Shown here piece after piece: positions 19,001-25,978 of a DNA stretch of 64,000 nucleotides. Both the position numbers and the translations under genes were made by a program. A model generated the notes under the pieces. It had not been told where the DNA came from and did no database searches. It was given only the letters and a program-made list of their open reading frames with translations. The DNA comes from an uncultured Actinomyces sp. (lineage in GTDB: Bacteria; Actinomycetota; Actinomycetes; Actinomycetales; Actinomycetaceae): contig URAS01000013.1 in NCBI GenBank assembly GCA_900545825.1, positions 22,042 to 86,041 on the forward strand, given 5' to 3'. Every line of letters starts with the position of its first letter. Within the stretch, counting starts at the first letter, position 1.

Positions 19001-19401
19001 CGATGCGCGGCGCGCCCTTCAAGCTTCGCAAAGCGCTCGAAGATGGGGACGCGGCATTCATCGGTTGGGTTACGGTTGGCGACGAGTTGCTGCTCGAACA
19101 GGGGAGGTCACTTCTCAAAGACCTGAAGCCCGACGAGGAGGATCTGGTTGTGACGCGTTGGCGCGTCGGGGGTTTTGAAGGTCCGGGCCTGATCAATCTT
19201 CGACCGGTGTATCTAGCTAAAGAGGGTCTCGAGAATGTCGAGATGCAGGTGGATGTGCCTTTACTCGACAGTAAAGGATGGCGTCTAGCCGTAAATAAGA
19301 TGTTGTCGAGCGGCCATGTCCAAGTTATTCGCCGTGACGCACACGGTCGCATTCGTCGGCATTCGGATGCCCATCTTCCTGTGAGCTACGACCTGACGTA
19401 G
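16084..19401 (+). CDS. cas9: Type II-C CRISPR-associated endonuclease Cas9
   Basis: 1,105-residue RNA-guided nuclease, close in size and motifs to the Actinomyces AnaCas9 group. RuvC-I YVGIDVGLASIGFAAIEV is at the N-terminus (Asp10 in GIDVG). An arginine-rich bridge helix follows (ARRVRHGRRNRQKRLAQLDD), then the recognition lobe with AVRHMARHRGW, RuvC-II VTIEHVRKG, the HNH domain (CLYCGAP...MDHIVPRKG...CEPCNRAKSN, with two CxxC zinc-ribbon pairs) and RuvC-III RRHHAVDATVIAFM. All catalytic blocks are intact. The ATG at 16084 follows TAACCT by 7 nt, which fits a leaderless start; a longer frame from 16036 is unsupported. Base composition is less GC-rich than the neighbours, as expected for acquired defence genes. 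First gene of cas9-cas1-cas2. Confidence 0.96.
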   Translation: MERKRYYVGIDVGLASIGFAAIEVDDDGFPSEILCQNVLIHDSGIDPDGHQYAITRLKASGAARRVRHGRRNRQKRLAQLDDLLRELGWPVEELGGPVSDFFPWRVRAGLAETYVEDPARRAEALSVAVRHMARHRGWRSPWQRTESLLVPAEDSEYMVKLRERMDAAAGRKLPREYTTAQMVCALQLSPKVNLRRKGTDKNVKTPLFERLHQSDNANELRAIARRQRLDDETLRKLILAVFYMESPKGKAEKRAGKDALPGQGHLIRAEVSHPAFQRFRIAAQVANLRIENPATGDREKLPREVRAQLIDYLCNLTAKEGPTWPDVAEFVGVERSQLSGTAARADYGDRPANRPLVDSTNRAFNQCKVKSVQKWWRKAGPEARGCLVTALSNSSSVDEGAPGWNEVEELLLSLSDEDLEKLDKMSLPAGRAAYSVDSLERLTERMIATGEDLHEARKAVFGVDDDWRPPAEPLGTPVGNPAVDRVIKAVNRWLMMAEYRWGAPERVTIEHVRKGFVSEDAARRIDNEMNKRARAREKLNEDILAATGIEHPRQSDVRRYEALQRQNGQCLYCGAPITFKTSEMDHIVPRKGPGSTNTRFNLAAVCEPCNRAKSNIPFAQWAKEKQRPGVSLEDALVRVQAMICDSGMSARDFAKFKREVQLRLKREEDDAPIDNRSIESVAWMARELAGRVKYHYGDSGTKVHVFRGGITAEARKASGFEGRVELIGGGVKTRFDRRHHAVDATVIAFMRSSVAMVLTQRSNLRITQHMDPHSVDEYGPWQEFEGERVSDRQLYRQWKKAMAKLADLTCQAVSDDAIPVQQNLRLRFGNGKVHDDTVSELVTKRVGEAWTLADIDRAATPALWCALTRCPEFSWPSSEKVVCLPESDTRCIVVNGMHYGSSDSVELFPTSAASMKVRGGAVAVGSSIHHARFYRVKSGKKDSFYMVRVFVPDLTAARGNDLFSLELPSHSLSMRGAPFKLRKALEDGDAAFIGWVTVGDELLLEQGRSLLKDLKPDEEDLVVTRWRVGGFEGPGLINLRPVYLAKEGLENVEMQVDVPLLDSKGWRLAVNKMLSSGHVQVIRRDAHGRIRRHSDAHLPVSYDLT

Positions 19402-19410
19402 GTGGCTCAG

Positions 19411-20307
19411 ATGCTCGGTGAGTGGCGAATCCTTGACTGTTCCCGAATGGAGGGGCGCATAACGGCCTCGCGTGGCAGCGTTGTCATTGAGGCATGCGAT
19501 CGTCCGCCTGTCAGGGTCCCGATGGCCGACGTTGCGTGTGTACTGATCGGCTACCGGGTCGGTCTCTCGGGAGGAGCCCTCCATCACCTGACGGCCGGTG
19601 GCGCGGCGGTCTTGCTCTGTGACTGGCGTGGGGTCCCCGAGGCCGGCGCATATGCGTGGAGTGAACATAGCCGAATCGGAGCGAGACGGGCTGCTCAAGC
19701 GCGTTTGTCATTGCCCCGGCAAAAGGCGGCATGGCAACGCATTGTGAGGGAGAAGGTGCTGAATCAGGCGCGAACTCTTGATCTGACCGGTGGTGACGGC
19801 GGCGCATTGGTGGAACTTGCCAAGAAGGTGCGTTCTGGCGATCCGGACAACATCGAGGGACGCGCGGCGTCGGAGTATTGGAAGCGCTTATGCTCCGAGG
19901 ACTTCCGGCGAAGAATGCATACAGAGGTCGGGTTCAATGGCATGTTGGACTATGCCTACACGGTTGGACGAGGCCATGCCGTCCGCGCCGTTCTCGCGGC
20001 GGGGTTAGAACCGAGCATCGGGGTCCACCATCGGCATCGAGAAAACATGTTCTGCCTTGCCGACGATTTCATCGAGATCGTGCGACCAGTCATCGACTAT
20101 CACGTGTGGTCGCTGTGGTCCGACGGCGTGATGAGCGTTGATGAGGGCAGGCAGGCTCTGGTTGCTGCGGCGTCAGCGCCATATAGCGCCGACGGATACA
20201 CGGTTCCAACCGCCCTGGAGATGTTGGCTCAGGCTTTTGGCCAATACGTCGAAGGCCAGAAAGAGAAGCTTGACGTGCCCAGATGGACGGCGTGGGTGGA
20301 GACGTAG
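19411..20307 (+). CDS. cas1: CRISPR-associated endonuclease Cas1
   Basis: 298-residue integrase of spacer acquisition, which works as a complex with Cas2. Typical type II Cas1 features are an N-terminal beta domain (MLGEWRILDCSRMEGRITASRGSV in two blocks), the NIEGRAASEYWK segment with the catalytic Glu, and the metal-binding GVHHRHRENMFCLADDFIEIVRP block with conserved His and Asp. Start chosen at ATG 19411 because AGGTGG lies 5 nt upstream; a GTG at 19402 abutting the cas9 stop is possible. Translationally coupled to cas9. Confidence 0.95.
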   Translation: MLGEWRILDCSRMEGRITASRGSVVIEACDRPPVRVPMADVACVLIGYRVGLSGGALHHLTAGGAAVLLCDWRGVPEAGAYAWSEHSRIGARRAAQARLSLPRQKAAWQRIVREKVLNQARTLDLTGGDGGALVELAKKVRSGDPDNIEGRAASEYWKRLCSEDFRRRMHTEVGFNGMLDYAYTVGRGHAVRAVLAAGLEPSIGVHHRHRENMFCLADDFIEIVRPVIDYHVWSLWSDGVMSVDEGRQALVAAASAPYSADGYTVPTALEMLAQAFGQYVEGQKEKLDVPRWTAWVET

Positions 20308-20318
20308 GTCGTTACACC

Positions 20319-20639
20319 GTGGCCGATGATCCGATGTGGACGCTCGTGATGTTTGACTTGCCGGTGGGTACTGCAGCCCAGCGGCGTCGAGCTACGAGGT
20401 TCCGCAACATGCTGCTGGACCTCGGCTTCTCGATGGTGCAGTACTCCGTCTACGTCCGCTACGTACCAACGGGCGCGCCAACTCCGCCGATCGTTCGGCA
20501 GATCAAGGAGAACGTCCCGCCTGATGGGCTGGTCAGAGTCATCTACATAACTGACCGCCAGTGGTCAAGGATGCTCAACTTTTGGGGATCGACGCAGGTG
20601 AACCCCGAGCCGGCACCTCAGCAGTTGCAGTTTTTCTGA
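20319..20639 (+). CDS. cas2: CRISPR-associated endoribonuclease Cas2
   Basis: About 106 residues with the ferredoxin-like core MWTLVMFDLPVGT, the catalytic-position Asp, and FRNMLLDLGFSMVQYSVYVRY. Structural partner of Cas1 in adaptation. The start is uncertain: ATG 20283 would overlap cas1 by 25 bp, GTG 20319 follows GTAGG, and ATG 20334 begins directly at MWTLVMF. The stop codon lies within a hairpin that separates it from the convergent CRISPR array. Confidence 0.93.
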   Translation: MADDPMWTLVMFDLPVGTAAQRRRATRFRNMLLDLGFSMVQYSVYVRYVPTGAPTPPIVRQIKENVPPDGLVRVIYITDRQWSRMLNFWGSTQVNPEPAPQQLQFF

Positions 20640-20689
20640 GGGCACACGCCGACATTTTGGCGTGTTTCCGCGGAAAACCGGGTGCCCTC
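20638..20689. terminator. Two-level hairpin between cas2 and the convergent CRISPR array
   Basis: Outer arms GAGGGCAC (20638-20645) / GTGCCCTC (20682-20689) enclose an inner hairpin ACACGCC/GGCGTGT (20644-20665) and a TTTCCGCGGAAA palindrome. Because cas2 runs rightward and the array leftward, this structure probably ends transcription from both sides. Inferred from position and symmetry. Confidence 0.5.
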
Positions 20690-21940
20690 AAGTATATCAG
20701 GGGGAAAGGTAACAGATCCCCAACGCCCCTCTACAAGCAATATCTGCCTCAGCAAGTATATCAGGGGGAAAGGTAACAGATCCCCAACACGTCGGACAAA
20801 GCGACGACGAAGGTGACAAGTATATCAGGGGGAAAGGTAACAGATCCCCAACCCCAGACGCATGACGACACGCATCGCTTCAAGTATATCAGGGGGAAAG
20901 GTAACAGATCCCCAACAAGGGTGGCAGCGTCCGCGTCTTGAATCCAAGTATATCAGGGGGAAAGGTAACAGATCCCCAACATCCACGCGAAGGAACTCAC
21001 GCATGCCACAAGTATATCAGGGGGAAAGGTAACAGATCCCCAACTGGGGCTTCGAAGGCCATCGCCGGTATCCAAGTATATCAGGGGGAAAGGTAACAGA
21101 TCCCCAACCGCTGATCATGCACAAGTGGAATGAGAACAAGTATATCAGGGGGAAAGGTAACAGATCCCCAACGGCCGGATTCTGGCCAGCCGCCCCGGTG
21201 CAAGTATATCAGGGGGAAAGGTAACAGATCCCCAACGGGCATTCGGATTGGTCGACGTCTCTGCCAAGTATATCAGGGGGAAAGGTAACAGATCCCCAAC
21301 CGGCCGGTAAACGAGTAAAAATTCTAGCCAAGTATATCAGGGGGAAAGGTAACAGATCCCCAACGAGAAGCCGCGCTACCGCCAGCCTATCTCAAGTATA
21401 TCAGGGGGAAAGGTAACAGATCCCCAACTCGGATTCTGTTTGGTGCTCGCGAATCACAAGTATATCAGGGGGAAAGGTAACAGATCCCCAACCGTCATCG
21501 GCAACCTGCACCAGCTGGGTCAAGTATATCAGGGGGAAAGGTAACAGATCCCCAACCGGTTTTGCGGCAGGAGGTAGTTGCGGGCAAGTATATCAGGGGG
21601 AAAGGTAACAGATCCCCAACGGCTATAGCGACGACCTCCAAGTCGTCGCAAGTATATCAGGGGGAAAGGTAACAGATCCCCAACTGATCCGGGATAGCGT
21701 GTACGTCGTGGACAAGTATATCAGGGGGAAAGGTAACAGATCCCCAACCTAAGCGTGAACGGGGGCGCCTAAATGTCAAGTATATCAGGGGGAAAGGTAA
21801 CAGATCCCCAACGTTGCCTTCGAGGACTCTCAAGGCGACACAAGTATATCAGGGGGAAAGGTAACAGATCCCCAACGACAAGGTTGGTGGCCACACGTGG
21901 GTGACAAGTATATCAGGGGGAAAGGTAACAGATCCCCAAC
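20689..21940 (-). CRISPR. Type II-C CRISPR array, 20 identical 36-nt repeats, 19 spacers of 28 nt
   Basis: Repeats begin at 20689 and every 64 nt to 21905. Plus-strand reading starts CAAGTATATC and ends CAGATCCCCAAC, identical as far as I can see in all 20. Every spacer is exactly 28 nt. The tracrRNA anti-repeat (22087-22103) pairs with the minus-strand repeat, which begins GTTGGGGATCTG, so crRNAs read leftward and the leader is on the right. On that strand each repeat ends TGATATACTTG, an extended -10 box that could start a crRNA inside each spacer. I found no spacer match within this window by eye. Confidence 0.97.
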
Positions 21941-21966
21941 GATACGAACGGCGGGTTTGTAAGCAA
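21939..21966 (-). promoter_or_regulatory. Candidate leader promoter of the CRISPR array
   Basis: Minus strand TTGCTT (21961-21966), 16 bp, TATCGT (21939-21944). It overlaps the first repeat, so transcription would begin within it. Weak -10; call is tentative. Confidence 0.35.
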
Positions 21967-22012
21967 CCGTACGGTACTTTTTGGTAGCCAGGGTCGTGCG
22001 GATAGCTGGCGA

Positions 22013-22104
22013 GAATGAAAACTGGGTCGGACCTTGCGGTCCGACCCAGTGGAGCATTCCAAGGGCCGCTAACGAGGCGACCCCTTGTTGGTTATCTGTT
22101 ACCG
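22013..22104 (-). ncRNA. tracrRNA of the type II-C system
   Basis: Anti-repeat at 22087-22103 (minus GGTAACAGATAACCAAC) pairs with the crRNA repeat as a 10-bp upper stem, a 2x2 mismatch bulge and a 5-bp lower stem, the standard crRNA:tracrRNA geometry. A nexus-like hairpin AAGGG...CCCTT follows (about 22059-22086). A perfect 13-bp terminator stem ACTGGGTCGGACC/GGTCCGACCCAGT (22021-22050) with a TTTTCATT tail ends it. About 90 nt long. Confidence 0.88.
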
Positions 22105-22109
22105 GTTCG

Positions 22110-22138
22110 ATTCTAGGGGAGATACGTGGCCGCTGCAA
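22110..22138 (-). promoter_or_regulatory. Promoter of the tracrRNA
   Basis: Minus strand TTGCAG (22133-22138), 17-bp spacer, TAGAAT (22110-22115). The predicted start at about 22103-22104 is the first base of the anti-repeat, so the tracrRNA would need no 5' trimming. Confidence 0.75.
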
Positions 22139-22178
22139 TGGGGTTGCGGAGTCAGATTCCGGCGCCCTCGCCCTCGGG

Positions 22179-22970
22179 TTATTCCTTTGGGGCGATGTGG
22201 AGGTCGACCCCCAGTTCGGAGATCCGGCGCGCGGTGTCGTCGTTGAGGCCCCAGTCGGTGATGACGCCATCGACGTCGTCGAGAGAACACACCCGCACCA
22301 TCGACGCGGCGCCGTATTTAGTCGAGTCGGCGACCAACAGCGTCTTCGTGGCGACCGACATGACGGCCCGCTTAAGTGCCCGCTTGCCTTCGCCCGGCGC
22401 GGTGATTCCGCGGCTCAGCGACCATCCCGACGTCGAGATGAGGGCGACGTCGACGTTGAACTCGGCCATCGCCGCGGCCGCCAGGGTGCCTTCCGTTGCC
22501 CCGATCGCCGGGTCGACGCTGCCGCCGATGAGGAACCCGTCGACTCCCGGCATTGCGCACACGTCCTGCATGACGAACAGGTCATTGGTAATAATTGTGA
22601 GATTGTGACACGCTGTGAGCTCACTGAGGGTGACGCGCAGCGTCGTTCCCGCGTCGAGGAATACGGTCGAGCCGTCCTCGATGAGGGTCGCCGCCAGCCG
22701 GCCGATGGCTTTTTTCCGCGGAATCTCGAGGTTCTTGCGGCTCTTGATGTCGAGCGGAACCTCAGCGGTGCCACTGTGGGCCAGTCGGACACCGCCCCTC
22801 ACCGACATGACGATTCCCTGCGATTCGAGTGCTGCGATGTCGCGTCTGATCGTCATCTGTGACACATCGAGAGCCTCTGCGAGCGTGCGGATGCTGGCGA
22901 TTCCGTGCGACTGCAGCGCTTTGACCAGCGTTTCTTGCCGCTGAGCGGGGATCATGGGCGAGCCGGCCAT
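22179..22970 (-). CDS. DeoR/GlpR-family transcriptional regulator
   Basis: 263 residues. The N-terminal DeoR helix-turn-helix (residues 8-60) has IRTLAEALDVSQMTIRRDIAALESQGI. The C-terminal sugar-phosphate-sensing domain carries VFLDAGTT and LLVADSTKYGA, the two hallmark phosphosugar-binding segments. ATG start has AGGAG 6 nt upstream. Divergent from a KDPG-type aldolase, so it most likely represses the aldolase-MFS-kinase operon and responds to a phosphorylated intermediate. The tracrRNA promoter lies just downstream of its stop. Confidence 0.9.
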   Translation of the reverse strand: MAGSPMIPAQRQETLVKALQSHGIASIRTLAEALDVSQMTIRRDIAALESQGIVMSVRGGVRLAHSGTAEVPLDIKSRKNLEIPRKKAIGRLAATLIEDGSTVFLDAGTTLRVTLSELTACHNLTIITNDLFVMQDVCAMPGVDGFLIGGSVDPAIGATEGTLAAAAMAEFNVDVALISTSGWSLSRGITAPGEGKRALKRAVMSVATKTLLVADSTKYGAASMVRVCSLDDVDGVITDWGLNDDTARRISELGVDLHIAPKE

Positions 22971-23036
22971 GTGTACTCCTGTGGAGATCTGGTAAAAGGT
23001 GTTCCGTTATGGGTGAAGGTGTGTTACTTTGTGTTC

Positions 23037-23669
23037 ATGGATACCAAAGCTTCACGAATCCACTCTATCGAATCCACCGGGGTCGTCCTCATCGTCCGCA
23101 CAGATTCGCCGGAATCGGCCTACGACGTTGCCGAGGCCGCCGTCGAGGGCGGCATCCGGGCGCTCGAGGTCCCGTACGCGGTGCCCGACGCCCTCAAGGT
23201 CATCGAGCGGCTGGCCGCGAAGCACGACGGCGACGGCGTCGTCGTCGGTGCGGGCACGGTCCTGGACGCGGGCTCGGCATACGCGGCCGTGTCGGCGGGT
23301 GCGCAGCTGCTGGTCAGCCCGGTTGTCACCCAAGAGATGCTGACGATCGCCAACCGCTACCAGTGTGTCTCGGTCGGCGGCGCATTCACCCCCACGGAGA
23401 TGCTCCAGACGGCGGAGCTCGGCGCCGACATCGTCAAGCTGTTCCCCGCCGAGATGTTCGGGCCCTCCTACCTGCGGTCGGTCCACACGCCGCTGGGCCA
23501 GCTTCCTATCATGCCGACGGGTGGCGTGACGACCGACAACGTCGGGGAATGGTTCGCCGCCGGGGCGTTCTCGGTCGGAATCTCCTCGTACATCTGCAAG
23601 GCGCCCTCGCTGGCCGAAGCCACCGACAGGTCGCGGAGCCTCATCGACACTATCGCCTCGGTGCGGTAG
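23037..23669 (+). CDS. eda: 2-keto-3-deoxy-6-phosphogluconate-type aldolase
   Basis: 210-residue class I aldolase of the KDPG/KHG family, cleaving 2-keto-3-deoxy-6-phospho sugar acids to pyruvate and glyceraldehyde 3-phosphate. Glu44 (RALEVPY) and Schiff-base Lys134 (DIVKLFPAE) are in place, with GAGTVLD and the phosphate-binding MPTGGV. ATG at 23037 chosen to match family length; TTACTT just upstream suggests a leaderless message. First gene of an apparent operon with an organic-acid MFS and a small kinase. KDPG, KDPGal or another keto-acid substrate cannot be told apart. Confidence 0.85.
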   Translation: MDTKASRIHSIESTGVVLIVRTDSPESAYDVAEAAVEGGIRALEVPYAVPDALKVIERLAAKHDGDGVVVGAGTVLDAGSAYAAVSAGAQLLVSPVVTQEMLTIANRYQCVSVGGAFTPTEMLQTAELGADIVKLFPAEMFGPSYLRSVHTPLGQLPIMPTGGVTTDNVGEWFAAGAFSVGISSYICKAPSLAEATDRSRSLIDTIASVR

Positions 23670-23759
23670 CCACTTTTCCTCCTCATTGCGCGTCTCGGCT
23701 GGGACGTGCACGGGTTTCACCGCCCCACCTTTTTCTTCTCAGCACACAAAGGAGTGACT

Positions 23760-25064
23760 ATGAGTGAGCACAATCAGGCGAAGCATAATCGCGATGTCGC
23801 CCTCGCCTCGTTCACCAAGTTCCGCTGGTTCTTCATTGTCCTTATCGTCCTGGCCGGCGTTATCAACTACATGGATCGATCGACCCTGGCCATCGGAAAT
23901 ACGACGATCGCGTCGGACCTGCATCTCAGCACCCTGCAGATGGGCGCGCTGCTGTCGGCGTTCTCGTGGCCCTACGCGCTGGCCAACCTGCCCGCCGGCT
24001 ACCTCATCGACCGGTACGGCGTGAAAAAGATGTTCATGGCGGCGGCCATCGCCTGGTCGATCGTGGCGATCGCGTCGTCCTTTGCCCAGAGTTTCGCCTT
24101 CCTCTACCTGTGTCGCGTCCTCCTGGGCGTCGCCGAGTCGCCGTTCTTCTCCGCGGGCCTCAAGGCGTCGCAGCTGTGGTTCGCCGAGCACGAGCGCTCG
24201 CTCCCGGTTTCGCTGGTCAACACGGGATCCCAGATCGGTAACGCGTTGGCGCCGCCGCTCCTCAGCTTCCTGCTGATCGCCCACGGCTGGAGGACGATGT
24301 TCGTCATCGTCGGCATCGCCGGCATCGTTGTTGCCGCGATCTGGTGGTTCGCCTACCGTGACCCGAAGGAAGAGGAGGCCGAGGCGATCGCCGCAAGCGC
24401 ACCCGCGAACGCGAAGCAGTCGCTCAAGCCGGTGGAAAACGCCTCGTGGTTCTCGCTCCTCAAGACGCCCCTCACGTGGTACATGGCCCTTGGCGCGTTC
24501 GGGATTTTCTACACGGTGTGGGTGTTCCTCACGTGGCTGCCGTCGTACCTGCAGAAGGAACGCGGGTTCTCGCTCATGCAGACCGGCTGGGTTGCGGCGC
24601 TGCCGTACCTGTGCGGCATCGCGGGCGTCATGCTCGGTGGCGCCGTGTCGGCGTGGCTGATCGGGCGGAATGTCGCGCCGGTGACGGCACGCAAGATCCC
24701 GATCGTGACGGGTGCCGTCGTTGCGGCCGTCGCGGTCGCGCCGGTCGCCTACGTCCAGTCGACGGGGGTCGCCATCACGCTGCTGTGCATCGGTTACTTT
24801 GCGGCTCAGGTGCCGATCGGCTGCATTTGGACGCTGGCGTCGGACGTCGCGCTGCCGAATCAGGTGGCGTCGCTGGGCTCGATCCAGAACTTCGGCGGGT
24901 TCGTTGGTGCGGCGATTGCGCCGCTGGTCACGGGCGCAATCCTCGAGCACACGGGCACGTACAACCTGGTCTTCGCGATCGGCGGCGTCATGCTGATTCT
25001 CGGCGCATGCAGCTATGGATTCCTCGTGCGCCCGCAGAAACAGCGGAATAGTCAGGTGGCGTGA
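23760..25064 (+). CDS. MFS transporter, anion:cation symporter (hexuronate/galactonate-like)
   Basis: 434 residues, 12 predicted helices. INYMDRSTLAIGNTTIASDLHLS in helix 1 and the motif A-like PAGYLIDRYGVKK are typical of the ACS family (ExuT, DgoT, GudP), which imports sugar acids with protons. AAAGGAG lies 5 nt before the ATG. The stop overlaps the next gene's start. With KDPG-type aldolase upstream and a small kinase downstream, it most likely imports a sugar acid that is phosphorylated and cleaved. Confidence 0.87.
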   Translation: MSEHNQAKHNRDVALASFTKFRWFFIVLIVLAGVINYMDRSTLAIGNTTIASDLHLSTLQMGALLSAFSWPYALANLPAGYLIDRYGVKKMFMAAAIAWSIVAIASSFAQSFAFLYLCRVLLGVAESPFFSAGLKASQLWFAEHERSLPVSLVNTGSQIGNALAPPLLSFLLIAHGWRTMFVIVGIAGIVVAAIWWFAYRDPKEEEAEAIAASAPANAKQSLKPVENASWFSLLKTPLTWYMALGAFGIFYTVWVFLTWLPSYLQKERGFSLMQTGWVAALPYLCGIAGVMLGGAVSAWLIGRNVAPVTARKIPIVTGAVVAAVAVAPVAYVQSTGVAITLLCIGYFAAQVPIGCIWTLASDVALPNQVASLGSIQNFGGFVGAAIAPLVTGAILEHTGTYNLVFAIGGVMLILGACSYGFLVRPQKQRNSQVA

Positions 25065-25669
25065 TGGGAACGGATCGGAAGGATCGCGTGCCCTCGTGCG
25101 TCGTCGTCATTGGGTCCGCCGGGTCGGGGAAGTCGACGATCGCCCGCGAGATCGCGCGCCAGGTCGGTGGGGCCTATCTGGACAAAGATAGCGTGGCCAA
25201 CGTTTTTACGGGCGCCCTCCTTGCGGCTCACGGCGAGGACCCGTCGGTCCGCGACGGCTCGGCGTACTACACCGAGGTTGTGCGGCCGCTGGAATACGAG
25301 ACCCTGCTCAACGTGGGGACCGACAATCTGCGTCTGGGCAGGTCGGTCATCTTCGATGCGCCGTTCGGGGCGTATTTCGCGCAGGCCGACTACATCGAGA
25401 AGCGTCGCGCGGAGCTGCGGTGGCCGGAGGACGTGAAGGTCGTCGTCGTTCGGGTGAGCGCGTCCGCCGAAGCAACCCGGCGCCGCCTCGAGAAGCGCGG
25501 GCTCGCGCGGGACGAATGGAAGCTCGCCCATTGGGACGAGTTCTGGCGGACGATCGGCTCGCAGGCGCCGACGTGGCGCGGCGTCGAGATCATCGAATGC
25601 CGTAACGACGAGGACGGACAGGCTGCCCAGGTGGCGGCGCGCGCCCTCGACCAGATCGTCCACGGCTAA
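25064..25669 (+). CDS. P-loop AAA-type small-molecule kinase
   Basis: 201 residues with Walker A GSAGSGKS at 17-24 and a downstream RLEKRG lid-like segment. It resembles the zeta-toxin/chloramphenicol-phosphotransferase/gluconate-kinase-like group of AAA_33 ATPases. ATG overlaps the MFS stop codon (TGATG), with AGGTGG upstream, so it is co-translated. In this operon it is the best candidate for phosphorylating the imported sugar acid before aldolase cleavage. That role is inference; no substrate motif is diagnostic. Confidence 0.75.
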   Translation: MGTDRKDRVPSCVVVIGSAGSGKSTIAREIARQVGGAYLDKDSVANVFTGALLAAHGEDPSVRDGSAYYTEVVRPLEYETLLNVGTDNLRLGRSVIFDAPFGAYFAQADYIEKRRAELRWPEDVKVVVVRVSASAEATRRRLEKRGLARDEWKLAHWDEFWRTIGSQAPTWRGVEIIECRNDEDGQAAQVAARALDQIVHG

Positions 25670-25698
25670 CCCGAGCCGCCAACTGAATAACCCGACGG

Positions 25699-25755
25699 CA
25701 GGCGCCAGGTCTCGATGCTTTCGCAGACGCGAAGCGGGCCTGGCGCCTGTTGTTC
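25699..25755 (+). terminator. Terminator of the aldolase-MFS-kinase operon
   Basis: Outer arms AGGCGCCAGG (25700-25709) / CCTGGCGCCT (25739-25748) with an inner GCTTTCGC/GCGAAGC stem, followed by GTTGTTC. Confidence 0.7.
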
Positions 25756-25819
25756 TGCGGGCGTCGGGGCGGTGTCGGGGCACCCTCGGGGCGGGTGATG
25801 GTGGGCGCGAGGGCGCCGA

Positions 25820-25855
25820 GGGCGCCGGCTAGGGCGCCGGCTAGGGCGCCGGCTA
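25820..25855. repeat. 12-bp tandem repeat, three exact copies
   Basis: GGGCGCCGGCTA repeated three times without change (25820-25831, 25832-25843, 25844-25855), then a partial GGGCGCCGAAG that runs into a family B element. The same motif occurs once, degenerate, before copy 1 of family B (about 15833-15848). Confidence 0.9.
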
Positions 25856-25862
25856 GGGCGCC

Positions 25863-25957
25863 GAAGATTAAACGCTCGTCATAAACGCGAAACGCTCACC
25901 TAAAATGTCAGAACTACCGATTATCGGGCAGCAATGACAATTTAGGTGAGCGTTTCG
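25863..25957. repeat. Family B palindromic element, copy 2
   Basis: Core 25888-25957 (70 bp) between CGAAACGCTCACCT and AGGTGAGCGTTTCG. Left flank GAAGATTAAACGCTCGTCA matches copies 1, 3 and 4. The inner 20 nt (starting GAACTACCGATTATCGGG) equal the inner part of copy 3 in reverse complement. Lies between an operon terminator and the amidotransferase stop. Confidence 0.88.
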
Positions 25958-25978
25958 GATTCGGGGCCGCGCCCTCGG

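Noticed and set aside
20725..21904. Self-targeting spacers matching genes in this window
   Set aside because: None found by eye among the 19 spacers; a proper search of the whole genome was not possible.
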